The notes under the pieces: model-generated
What the model saw: the letters and a program-made list of their open reading frames with translations, nothing else
Told to the model about the DNA's origin: nothing
Database searches by the model: none
Origin: a virus
DNA: 33,638 nucleotides
Virus record (IMG/VR): IMGVR_UViG_3300020283_000015
Span: 1-33,638 of that record
Reading direction: 5' to 3' (one strand)
Part shown: positions 7,477 to 14,522 of the stretch, in pieces
Numbering within the stretch: the stretch's first letter is position 1
Layout of the letters: every line of letters begins with the position of its first letter
Position numbers and translations under genes: made by a program

Positions 7477-8439
7477 ATGACTGTATTAGAAGACAGTAAA
7501 GCTTATAAGCCTTTTAATTATCCTTGGGCAGTTGAGCTGACCAAGAAACATGAAGAGGTACATTGGGTCGAGGATGAAGCAGAATTATCTGAAGATGTTC
7601 AAGACTGGCGTACTAAATTATCAGAGCAAGAAAAAGACTTTATTGTGAATATACTACGGTTATTTACTCAATCTGACGTTCAAGTTGGTGCTAACTATCA
7701 TGACTTTCTTATTCCAAAAATGAGAAATAATGAAGTAAGAACTATGCTTGCATCGTTTGCTGGTAGAGAAGGTGTACATCAAAGAGCTTATGCTCTATTG
7801 AATGATACGCTAGGTTTACCTGAATCAGAATTTCATGCATTCTTAGAATACAATGAGATGGCAGATAAGTTAGACTTTATGGCTAACAATAATATTACAT
7901 CTCATACTGGTCTAGCATTAGCGCTAGCTCAGTCAGTATTTAATGAAGGCATGAGTTTATTTGCTTCATTTGTAATGCTACTTAATTTCCAACGTTTCGG
8001 TAAAATGAAAGGTATGGGTACAATAGTTGAGTGGTCAATTAGAGATGAAACACTACACGTTCAAGGTAATGCGAAATTATTTAGAACATTCTGCGAAGAA
8101 CATCCGCGTATTGTAAATGATGAATTAAAATCTAAAATCTATCAGATGGCAAGAAATGCTGTTAAGTTAGAGGATAAATTTATAGATCTTGCTTACAAAG
8201 AGAATGAAGTCGAAGGACTAAGTATCGATGAAGTAAAGGAATATATTAGACATATTGCGGATAGAAGATTATTACAATTAGGACTTAAAGCTAAATTCAA
8301 AGCTAAAGACAATCCACTACCATGGTTAGATTGGGTACTAAACGGAGTATCTCATGATAACTTCTTTGAGAAAAGAGTCACAGAATATTCAGTGAATGGT
8401 TTGGAAGGTGATTGGGGTTGGAAAGAAGTAGCTGCTTAA
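7477..8439 (+). CDS. nrdB: Ribonucleotide reductase class I beta subunit
   Basis: This is the ferritin-like subunit that holds the di-metal site and tyrosyl radical and forms the active complex with NrdA. It has 320 residues, slightly short for the family. The ligand and radical residues are all present. An Asp lies in LFTQSDVQV. REGVHQRAY gives Glu, His and the radical Tyr with the spacing of E. coli Glu115, His118 and Tyr122. A Glu lies in VFNEGMSLFASF, and a Glu/His pair in IRDETLH. The ribosome binding site AAGGAG precedes ATG 7477. Its stop codon overlaps the stop of the minus-strand gene that follows, with no terminator between. Confidence 0.96.
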   Translation: MTVLEDSKAYKPFNYPWAVELTKKHEEVHWVEDEAELSEDVQDWRTKLSEQEKDFIVNILRLFTQSDVQVGANYHDFLIPKMRNNEVRTMLASFAGREGVHQRAYALLNDTLGLPESEFHAFLEYNEMADKLDFMANNNITSHTGLALALAQSVFNEGMSLFASFVMLLNFQRFGKMKGMGTIVEWSIRDETLHVQGNAKLFRTFCEEHPRIVNDELKSKIYQMARNAVKLEDKFIDLAYKENEVEGLSIDEVKEYIRHIADRRLLQLGLKAKFKAKDNPLPWLDWVLNGVSHDNFFEKRVTEYSVNGLEGDWGWKEVAA

Positions 8440-9080
8440 AGATAATCAGTCAGATCTTGATCTGTTGTTATTGTAGCTGCTAATCTTGGCATTCTCCATC
8501 CATCATTTACAACCTGATGTGGAATATCTACTCTGAGCAGAGTGGCCTTATTTAAGGTCACCTCTGCTATCTTATCACACTCTTCAGGTATATATGTTCT
8601 AAACTTCATTCTTCCAGGTTCTTTATCTACATGTGGTTTCCACCAAATAGTTCTAGACTTTTCACAATTAAAAACAGGTATATTAATACGAGTCTTTATA
8701 TCCCATGGCGGTATAACGTAATCTAACTCATGAAGTGGATCAGTTCTAAACTTACCTGTTTCTAAATCCATAACTACATCATCAGAATGTATTGGTGATT
8801 CTTTTTCCCACAAACAAAAGAATGATACATTTATAATTTTACCATATTCCTGTAATGACCTTTGTAATGATGGACATTTTTCTAATATGTCTTCATAAAT
8901 ATCTGGATATGAGTTTCTCCAGAAGCCACCTTCAGTACTAGCTTGACCAATGGCACGTTCTATTGAAAGACCAGTATTTATTGGTGTAAAAAGATCTGGA
9001 TGCAATATCTTTGTATAGTTCTGCAACTCTAAAATAATAATACCTAAGTTTGGTATGTCTAATTCTTTGTAAGGTAGCAT
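8436..9080 (-). CDS. 2OG/Fe(II) oxygenase-like protein, paralogue 1
   Basis: This 214-residue protein has the HxD...H...R signature of 2-oxoglutarate/Fe(II) oxygenases: His98 and Asp100 in SPIHSDD, then His188 and Arg199 in IPHQVVNDGWRMPRLAA. A conserved block KTRINIPVFNCEKSRTIWW lies between them and probably forms core strands and part of the substrate pocket. It is closely related to the next minus-strand gene (same N-terminal YKELDIPNL and same C-terminal block), which marks a tandem duplication. Its start overlaps the upstream gene by 22 nt. It is last in a minus-strand operon. The substrate is unknown; protein, nucleic acid or small-molecule hydroxylation are all possible. Confidence 0.72.
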   Translation of the reverse strand: MLPYKELDIPNLGIIILELQNYTKILHPDLFTPINTGLSIERAIGQASTEGGFWRNSYPDIYEDILEKCPSLQRSLQEYGKIINVSFFCLWEKESPIHSDDVVMDLETGKFRTDPLHELDYVIPPWDIKTRINIPVFNCEKSRTIWWKPHVDKEPGRMKFRTYIPEECDKIAEVTLNKATLLRVDIPHQVVNDGWRMPRLAATITTDQDLTDYL

Positions 9081-9745
9081 GTTAGGTCTTTATCCATGGT
9101 TAGTGTGGCTGCCAATCTTGGAAATCTCCAGCCATCGTTTACAACTTGATGAGGTATGTCAACTCTTAATATTGTAGCCTTTGATAATGTAATCTCTGCC
9201 AGTTTACTACATTCATGTTCTTTATAAGTTCTGATAGGACCATTTAAAATAAAAGTCTTTTCTTCTTTAGGTTCCCACCATACAGTTCTAGATTTTTCAC
9301 AATTGAATAGTGGTATATTGATTCTAGATCTAACAATAAAATCTGGAAACTTTTCGTATAGATGCTTATGTTCAGGATTCATTCTAGTTTTTTGATCGTA
9401 TAGATGCATGACAGTATCATCTGAATGTATGGGTGATTCTTTTTGCCATAGACAAAAGAATGCTAAGTTAACAACTTCACCATATTCTTTTAATGATTCT
9501 TGTACAGTAGGACATTCTTCTAATACATCTTGATATACATCTGGATATGCATTTCTCCACATACCAATATCTACATCATATTGCTTTTCCCACATTGCTT
9601 CAGCTGCTAATCTAGAAAATGGTGTATCTGTATTTATGGCTTGGTACAAACCTGGGTGTATGTTCTTTGTATAGTTCTGTAGCTCAGTTATAACCTTATC
9701 TAGGTTTGGTATGTCTATCTCTTTAAATGGTAAGTCTATCTTCAT
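9059..9745 (-). CDS. 2OG/Fe(II) oxygenase-like protein, paralogue 2
   Basis: This 228-residue protein is a close paralogue of its downstream neighbour. Putative iron ligands are His107 and Asp109 in SPIHSDD and His199 in IPHQVVNDGW; Arg210 would bind the 2OG carboxylate. The core block is RSRINIPLFNCEKSRTVWW. The N-terminus FKEIDIPNLDKVITELQNYT is nearly the same as in paralogue 1. Start and stop overlap both neighbours by about 20 nt, so the genes are translationally coupled. Retention of all ligands in both copies argues that both are active rather than one decaying. Confidence 0.72.
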   Translation of the reverse strand: MKIDLPFKEIDIPNLDKVITELQNYTKNIHPGLYQAINTDTPFSRLAAEAMWEKQYDVDIGMWRNAYPDVYQDVLEECPTVQESLKEYGEVVNLAFFCLWQKESPIHSDDTVMHLYDQKTRMNPEHKHLYEKFPDFIVRSRINIPLFNCEKSRTVWWEPKEEKTFILNGPIRTYKEHECSKLAEITLSKATILRVDIPHQVVNDGWRFPRLAATLTMDKDLTCYLTKN

Positions 9746-10544
9746 CTATAAATCCTACGGTTGCTGCTACTCTTGGAAATTTCCAACCTTTATCTATAAC
9801 AACTTGATGTGGTTCATTCACTCTTATAATAGTTGGTTTCAATAACTCTACTCTTGATACTTCAGTCACTTCATCTTCATGAAAAACATTATAGTGTGTA
9901 CCGTCAGGTACAAATACTTTCTTACCATCTTTTGATTTTAAATTAGCATACTCTACAATATGAGATTTACCACTTACATCTACCTTTTCACCCATTAAAT
10001 GTTCATATTGCATTTTACCAATAACACTCTTTATTGATTCTGGATTAGCCATCTTTTTTAAATCAACTGGTCTTGCGACAGGTGCTGTAAGATTTGGTCC
10101 ATCGTAAGCTGCAATATCTGGAATACCATGAGCTATAAACCATCTTGTATGTGTTTTAGCACAGTTCTGAATAGGTATATTGATTCTTTTAGTTGCTTCT
10201 GGTAGACCATCACCAACAGCATCATAATTATCTGTATGTATAGAACAGTCTCTAGATAACATAACAAAGAATCCTACACTTCTAATCTCACCAAATAATG
10301 GTTCAAATACATCCCATAAAGATGGACATGCATTCCTCAATCCTTTATATGGTTCTGGCCAACATCTTCTCCACAGTGGTTTACCCATACCAAGAGATAT
10401 TTCTGGTCTAGTCTTTGTAGTAAACTTAAGCATCTCGTCTCTGACTATTTCCCAGCCAGGTACATCTAGTTCTCTAAAATATTTGTAGTTCTTGGTCCTA
10501 TCATCATTAGATATTTTGGCCTTGAAATCTTTATATTCCTTCAT
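9723..10544 (-). CDS. 2OG/Fe(II) oxygenase-like protein, paralogue 3 (longer)
   Basis: This is a more diverged 273-residue member of the same family. The signature is His103 and Asp105 in CSIHTDNYD, a core block KRINIPIQNCAKTHTRWF, then His246 and Arg258 in PHQVVIDKGWKFPRVAA. Compared with its two neighbours it has an extra segment of about 50 residues between the core block and the distal His (around KKMANPESIKSVIGKMQYE). The N-terminal YFRELDVPGWEIVRDEM corresponds to the FKEIDIPNL start of the other two. It overlaps both adjacent minus-strand genes. The substrate is unknown. Confidence 0.7.
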   Translation of the reverse strand: MKEYKDFKAKISNDDRTKNYKYFRELDVPGWEIVRDEMLKFTTKTRPEISLGMGKPLWRRCWPEPYKGLRNACPSLWDVFEPLFGEIRSVGFFVMLSRDCSIHTDNYDAVGDGLPEATKRINIPIQNCAKTHTRWFIAHGIPDIAAYDGPNLTAPVARPVDLKKMANPESIKSVIGKMQYEHLMGEKVDVSGKSHIVEYANLKSKDGKKVFVPDGTHYNVFHEDEVTEVSRVELLKPTIIRVNEPHQVVIDKGWKFPRVAATVGFIDEDRLTI

Positions 10545-11289
10545 AGTCTATTTCCTCATCTAATGGTTTATTTAATGTAGTATCAGCACCTGTACAATAT
10601 GGTAATCCAACTCTTTCTCTTTCTATATCCATCATCCATATAACTCTATACTCATCTGTTAAATTACATGCACTATGTACATATTCATCATTAAATCCAA
10701 ACGGTCCATCTCTCCAATAAATTGGTTTACCATTTATTTCTAGAAAACATCTACCTTCAGGTATTATTATTGGTAGATGTATACGTACTCTATTAGAGCC
10801 TATATTTGTAGCACCAGTATGTCTTGATAAAATAGTGTTTGGTTTAAGCATTACATAATCCATGATCGGACAATCATCACCAAACTCTTCTATTAGTTTA
10901 GTTGCTGTAGGAAATCTTTTCTTTACCCATATCATAGGTGCAGGGTCTTGTACTTTATCTGGTCCATTTGAAAAATATTTTATTTGCATACTAGTCCAAC
11001 CACTGTAATCAGTCTCACCATTTACTTTAACAGCATCTTGTAATGCGTACCTAGATTCTTTTGGTGGAGCCCATCTGTCATTCTGAAAGTTAAATTGTTG
11101 AGTTATTCTAGGTCTAGCATTTTCAAAACCTTCTTGTTTGACTACATCTGCTATACTTTGATTTTCATTTCTAAAGAAATCTTCTCTTAAAGAGGATTGA
11201 AATGTAAGAAGATATTCTAAGAACTTATCATAATCTGTCTTATATCCAAACTCATTATATAAAAAGTATTGAGCCTCAGGCTGGTACAT
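10531..11289 (-). CDS. Aspartyl/asparaginyl beta-hydroxylase-like oxygenase
   Basis: This 252-residue protein resembles the aspartyl/asparaginyl beta-hydroxylase family of 2OG/Fe(II) enzymes. Motifs in order are LSRHTG (His157), NRVRIHLPIIIPEG (Arg/His-Leu-Pro block, residues 167-179), a W..G.FGFNDEYVHSACN stretch with distal His205, and TDEYRVIWMMDI containing Arg215. In the family these bind iron and 2OG, and the target is usually a protein Asp or Asn side chain. The N-terminal 100 residues are not recognised. It overlaps the GIY-YIG gene upstream by 14 nt and the oxygenase gene downstream by 14 nt, so it belongs to the same operon. Confidence 0.78.
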   Translation of the reverse strand: MYQPEAQYFLYNEFGYKTDYDKFLEYLLTFQSSLREDFFRNENQSIADVVKQEGFENARPRITQQFNFQNDRWAPPKESRYALQDAVKVNGETDYSGWTSMQIKYFSNGPDKVQDPAPMIWVKKRFPTATKLIEEFGDDCPIMDYVMLKPNTILSRHTGATNIGSNRVRIHLPIIIPEGRCFLEINGKPIYWRDGPFGFNDEYVHSACNLTDEYRVIWMMDIERERVGLPYCTGADTTLNKPLDEEIDYEGI

Positions 11290-11605
11290 CTCTAGGTTTC
11301 CATTTAATTGGTTTAAAATCTCTTAAATGTGATAGTCTTAATCTTAAATGAATCATATCATTAATGCAGTTCTCATCATCTCTTTGCTGCCACTGTAATA
11401 GAAACTCCTGTATCTTAGCTTCATTCTTCTTCTCACTTTCAAAGACAATATCCTTATGTAAGTCATCTTGTGTATACTCTTTGATAATGTTTGAGCTACC
11501 GTAATATTTTTCGAATTGTTTGTCTGTTTTGCCTGAATAACCGATGTAGTATCTACCATCTGGAAAGTAAGTGCAGTATACTCTATGCGTTTTTTTGATC
11601 GCCAT
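11276..11605 (-). CDS. GIY-YIG nuclease-like protein
   Basis: This 109-residue protein has the GIY-YIG fold signature: VYCTYFPDGRYYIGYSGKT near residues 9-27, followed by YYGSS. In the family the tyrosines and a downstream Arg and Glu form the active site. FESEKKNEAKIQEFLL could hold the conserved Glu. T4-like phages carry free-standing GIY-YIG homing endonucleases of the Seg type, but those are usually longer and have DNA-binding modules that are not seen here. It is first in the minus-strand operon, with GGAG 10 nt before its ATG and a late-type promoter upstream. Confidence 0.68.
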   Translation of the reverse strand: MAIKKTHRVYCTYFPDGRYYIGYSGKTDKQFEKYYGSSNIIKEYTQDDLHKDIVFESEKKNEAKIQEFLLQWQQRDDENCINDMIHLRLRLSHLRDFKPIKWKPRDVPA

Positions 11606-11636
11606 TTAAAAATATCTCCATAATATAGTATTATAT

Positions 11637-11644
11637 TATTTATA
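11637..11644 (-). promoter_or_regulatory. Minus-strand late promoter TATAAATA
   Basis: The plus strand reads TATTTATA, so the minus strand carries a perfect T4 late box, 31 nt before the GIY-YIG start. Its last plus-strand base is the A of the cupin start codon on the other strand. It would drive the whole oxygenase island. Confidence 0.55.
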
Positions 11645-11997
11645 TGAGTATCAAAGCTGGAAAAATTTGGGGTCAAACAGAGCTAATTCATGCAAATGGC
11701 GTGCTTGAATTTCACCGCATAGAGTACAAAGCGGGATATAAATGTAGTGAACACGAACATCAATTTAAATGGAATGGTTTTTTTGTAGAGTCTGGTAAGA
11801 TGTTAATCAGAGTTTGGCAAGACGATCAAGACGGTTTAGTAGATGAAACTATCCTCGGTCCTGGTGAATTTACACAGGTAAAACCTGGTAAAGTACATCA
11901 ATTTGAAGGTATCGAAGATGGTGTAGCGTTTGAACTATATTGGGCAGAGTTCAATCATAATGATATTGTCCGAAGAACTATAGGTACTAAGATATGA
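11644..11997 (+). CDS. Cupin-domain protein
   Basis: This 117-residue single-domain cupin has the first metal motif CSEHEHQFKWNGFFVESGKM (His-x-His, later Glu) and the second motif QVKPGKVHQFEG with a His. It could bind a metal and act as a small dioxygenase, isomerase or binding protein; the substrate cannot be read from the sequence. It is transcribed divergently from the oxygenase island across 38 nt. No ribosome binding site is seen. TATATT (11632-11637) ends 6 nt before the ATG, again at leaderless spacing. The stop overlaps the next gene (ATGA). Confidence 0.8.
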   Translation: MSIKAGKIWGQTELIHANGVLEFHRIEYKAGYKCSEHEHQFKWNGFFVESGKMLIRVWQDDQDGLVDETILGPGEFTQVKPGKVHQFEGIEDGVAFELYWAEFNHNDIVRRTIGTKI

Positions 11998-12200
11998 CAC
12001 CAGAAGAAATACAAGGTTATTTAATGATACTGTCACCATTAGCTATGTCTATTGTGGCTATGAGTATTTTTACATTACAAGATAAAAATGTAAAAACTTA
12101 CAGGCTTGGTGAGATTGCTAAAGACAGGAGTCCAAAGATTACTCCTGGAAAATTTGACATGCAAGCTACAGTGCAATACACGAAAGGAGATAACACTTAA
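11994..12200 (+). CDS. Small single-pass membrane protein
   Basis: This 68-residue protein has one hydrophobic helix at about residues 9-28 (LMILSPLAMSIVAMSIFTL) and a polar C-terminal tail. It overlaps the cupin gene by ATGA and the next gene by one base, so it is translationally coupled in a small operon. The family is not recognised. It probably sits in the host inner membrane. Confidence 0.65.
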   Translation: MTPEEIQGYLMILSPLAMSIVAMSIFTLQDKNVKTYRLGEIAKDRSPKITPGKFDMQATVQYTKGDNT

Positions 12201-12439
12201 TGGGAAAACACATAAAGACTTCTATGGATGAAAAGGTAATTGCTTACTTAGCCATAGAGGTACACAGGCTCGATCCTGACAATGAAACATTAAATAAGTT
12301 TAGATCGATGTTAACTGACACTGGTTATGAAATAGATAAAGTATTAAAAGAATATGAAAAAACGAAAGCGTACCCAACGCACTACAACACAGACGGAACG
12401 TGGAAAAACAAGGGCTCACAAGGAGTTGTTTGGCCATGA
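12200..12439 (+). CDS. Hypothetical protein, 79 residues
   Basis: The first 55 residues form a compact helical domain (MDEKVIAYLAIEVHRLDPDN..., then RSMLTDTGYEIDKVLKEYE). The C-terminus YNTDGTWKNKGSQGVVWP is polar and aromatic. GGAG (12187-12190) may serve as ribosome binding site. The last 86 nt are shared with another open frame at 12354 in a different phase, which is unusually long for this genome. The function is unknown. Confidence 0.6.
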   Translation: MGKHIKTSMDEKVIAYLAIEVHRLDPDNETLNKFRSMLTDTGYEIDKVLKEYEKTKAYPTHYNTDGTWKNKGSQGVVWP

Positions 12440-12563
12440 CACGCCGTATGGTCATAAAGTACAAAAAGATAAAACCAAGATCATACCAAGAAAACAAAAA
12501 AATCTAAAGAAAATCCCACCAATAAAATACGAAGGTCCATGGTCAAAAGACCTAGATTTGTAA
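12354..12563 (+). CDS. Basic hypothetical protein overlapping the previous gene
   Basis: This encodes 69 residues, strongly basic throughout (MKKRKRTQR..., KVQKDKTKIIPRKQKNLKK). The part beyond the overlap, FGHDTPYGHKVQKDKTK, resembles small basic proteins I recall from T4-like marine phages, which supports it as real. The start overlaps the preceding gene by 86 nt. It may be a nucleic-acid-binding or virion-associated peptide; this is only composition-based. Confidence 0.5.
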   Translation: MKKRKRTQRTTTQTERGKTRAHKELFGHDTPYGHKVQKDKTKIIPRKQKNLKKIPPIKYEGPWSKDLDL

Positions 12564-12672
12564 TATAATTTCTAGTTATTAAAAAATATGTTTTTAGATC
12601 ATTGTCATTTTGGTCTGCAATAAGTTGTAAAATAAAGCACTGGCACAGTATTACCTTATTAAATATTACGAG

Positions 12673-12816
12673 ATGAAAGCTAAACTAGAAATCTGGAAAG
12701 CTGAGCATCCAAAAACTTGTAAATTCTGCGAAATTGCACGAGACCTTTCTATACTAATCGGAACAATTTGTATGCCTTTATTTTTAAGTATACTAGGACA
12801 CTACAGCTACTACTAA
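12673..12816 (+). CDS. Small membrane protein with CxxC
   Basis: This 47-residue open frame runs from MKAKLEIWKAEHP to LGHYSYY. It has a CKFC motif at residues 16-19 and a hydrophobic segment (LSILIGTICMPLFLSILG) that could cross the membrane. It fills the space between the basic gene and hsp20. No good ribosome binding site is seen, which lowers confidence. Confidence 0.45.
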   Translation: MKAKLEIWKAEHPKTCKFCEIARDLSILIGTICMPLFLSILGHYSYY

Positions 12817-12863
12817 AAACGAAAACTCTATAAGAGAAACTTGGAAAAATAGGGGACTTCGAG

Positions 12864-12871
12864 TATAAATA
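12864..12871 (+). promoter_or_regulatory. Late promoter TATAAATA before hsp20
   Basis: A perfect T4 late box in the context AGTATAAATATATT. The expected RNA start (about 12877) lies at the base of a hairpin that covers 12874-12901. Confidence 0.65.
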
Positions 12872-12873
12872 TA

Positions 12874-12901
12874 TTAGACTTGCTGATAATCAGGAGTCTA
12901 A
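12874..12901 (+). promoter_or_regulatory. 5'-leader hairpin of hsp20
   Basis: TTAGACT pairs with AGTCTAA (7 bp), and inside it CTGA pairs with TCAG across a TAA loop. It lies at the predicted RNA 5' end and may stabilise the transcript. Confidence 0.5.
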
Positions 12902-12930
12902 TGTAAACTTGCTTAATAAAGGAGGAAACT

Positions 12931-13371
12931 ATGAACGCACTTACATTCCCAAGGTCTGCCTTTATCGGATTTGACCGTCTTTTCGATGAACTAAACTCAA
13001 CACATTGGGCAAACATCGATAACTATCCACCACATAACATTGTTAAAACAGATGAAGATAAGTTCGCTATTGAACTTGCTATCGCTGGTTTTGGTGAGAA
13101 AGATATTGATGTCACAGTCAAAGATGGTGAGTTAATCATCTCAGGTAATACACAAGGCAAGAATGATGCTGAAGGCAAAGAGTATTTGTTTAAAGGTATC
13201 TCTGCTAGAAAGTTCAAAAAAACTTTCAAACTTCAAGAATATATTGAAGTCACCAATGCAGCTATTGCCAATGGTATGCTAGTAGTCGAATTGGAATACA
13301 AGCTTCCAGAAGAAAAGAAGCCTAAATCCATTAAGATTAACAAAGGTGAGCCTGAATATCTGAAAGGATAA
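12931..13371 (+). CDS. Hsp20 small heat-shock protein
   Basis: This 146-residue alpha-crystallin family chaperone has the N-terminal FDRLFDELN helix, a beta-sandwich with IELAIAGFGEKDIDVTVKDGELIISG, an ARKFKKTFKLQEYIEV segment, and the late GMLVVELEYKLPEEKKPKSIKI strand and tail typical of IbpA-type proteins. It would hold unfolded proteins in the cytoplasm. A Hsp20 gene near uvsX is a known feature of T4-like cyanophages. It has the best ribosome binding site in the window (AAAGGAGG before ATG 12931) and a late promoter, so strong late expression is expected. Confidence 0.95.
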   Translation: MNALTFPRSAFIGFDRLFDELNSTHWANIDNYPPHNIVKTDEDKFAIELAIAGFGEKDIDVTVKDGELIISGNTQGKNDAEGKEYLFKGISARKFKKTFKLQEYIEVTNAAIANGMLVVELEYKLPEEKKPKSIKINKGEPEYLKG

Positions 13372-13395
13372 TCTAAAAAAAACTTCTAGTAGTGG

Positions 13396-13403
13396 TATAA
13401 ATA
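13396..13403 (+). promoter_or_regulatory. Late promoter TATAAATA before uvsX
   Basis: A perfect late box in the context GGTATAAATATATC, sharing 11 of 12 bases with the hsp20 box region. A short hairpin AGTTG/CAACT (13411-13427) follows at the expected RNA start. Confidence 0.6.
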
Positions 13404-13451
13404 TATCAGGAGTTGGTACACTCAACTTAAAACAACCAACAAAGGATTATT

Positions 13452-14522
13452 ATGTCACTACTAGAAAAACTTAAAAAAACTTCAACTGTCAAGTCAACGG
13501 CAGTACTCTCAGACTCAGCATTATTCAACAAGAAAGATATGGTTCCAACAGATATTCCTGTTGTGAATATAGCATTATCTGGTTCTGTTGAAGGTGGTCT
13601 GACACCTGGACTTACCGTTCTGGCTGGTCCATCAAAACACTTTAAATCAAACTTAGCTTTGCTTATGGCTTCAGCATATCTTAAAAAGTATGAAGATGCT
13701 GTATGTCTATTATATGATACAGAGTTTGGTATTACACCTGAATATCTGGAAAGCATGAATGTAGACCCGCAGAGATGTATACATACACCTATAGAACATG
13801 TAGAACAACTTAAGTTTGATATTACAAAACAACTAGAAGAAATACAGAAAGGTGATAAGGTTATTATTGTAATTGATTCTGTAGGTAATTTAGCTTCTAA
13901 GAAAGAACTTGAAGATGCACTTGATGGTAAGTCAGTTGCTGATATGTCAAGAGCTAAAGCACTTAAATCATTATTTAGAATATGTACACCTTATCTTACA
14001 ACAAGAGATATACCACTTGTTGCAGTAAACCATACATATAAAGAGATTGGTATGTTTCCTAAAGACATTATGTCTGGAGGTACAGGTATTTATTACTCAG
14101 CAAATCAAATCTTATTTATGGGTAGGCAGCAAGAAAAAGATGGTACTGAAGTATCAGGTTATAACTTTATGATGGGTGTAGAAAAATCTAGGTTTGTAAG
14201 AGAAAAAACAAGATTGCCGTTGTCAATATCATGGGAAGGCGGTATCAATAAATGGTCAGGTCTTTTAGATATAGGCTTAGAACTTGGATGGGTCACTAAA
14301 CCTTCTGTCGGTTGGTTTGAAGGTACAAATCCAAAAACAGGAGAAGTATTTTTAAAGAAAAGAAAAGCAGAAACAAATAGTTCTGAGTATTGGATTCCAT
14401 TGCTTAAAGCTGGATTTGCAGATGCAATAAAAGAAAGGTATGCAATTGGTTCTATAAAATCAGTAGTAGAGGAACATGTCGAAGAAACTATCGAAGAAGA
14501 TACAGCCGCTGATAACGATTAA
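13452..14522 (+). CDS. uvsX: UvsX RecA-like recombinase
   Basis: This recombinase drives strand exchange in recombination-dependent replication and repair. It has 356 residues (T4 UvsX has about 390). The Walker A box is GPSKHFKS at residues 59-66 (T4 has GPSKSFKS), followed by a Walker B strand in VIIVIDSVGNLAS. PLVAVNHTYKE and the MSGGTGIYYSANQILFM stretch match the core and DNA-binding loop region. The acidic C-terminal tail (EEHVEETIEEDTAADND) resembles other UvsX and RecA tails. AAAGGA lies 6 nt before the ATG. The following gene starts within its last 47 nt. Confidence 0.96.
   Translation: MSLLEKLKKTSTVKSTAVLSDSALFNKKDMVPTDIPVVNIALSGSVEGGLTPGLTVLAGPSKHFKSNLALLMASAYLKKYEDAVCLLYDTEFGITPEYLESMNVDPQRCIHTPIEHVEQLKFDITKQLEEIQKGDKVIIVIDSVGNLASKKELEDALDGKSVADMSRAKALKSLFRICTPYLTTRDIPLVAVNHTYKEIGMFPKDIMSGGTGIYYSANQILFMGRQQEKDGTEVSGYNFMMGVEKSRFVREKTRLPLSISWEGGINKWSGLLDIGLELGWVTKPSVGWFEGTNPKTGEVFLKKRKAETNSSEYWIPLLKAGFADAIKERYAIGSIKSVVEEHVEETIEEDTAADND

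Noticed and set aside
12564-12672. Terminator or small RNA between the basic gene and the CxxC peptide
   Set aside because: Only a weak TAAAAA/TTTTTA pairing is visible, which is expected by chance in such AT-rich DNA.
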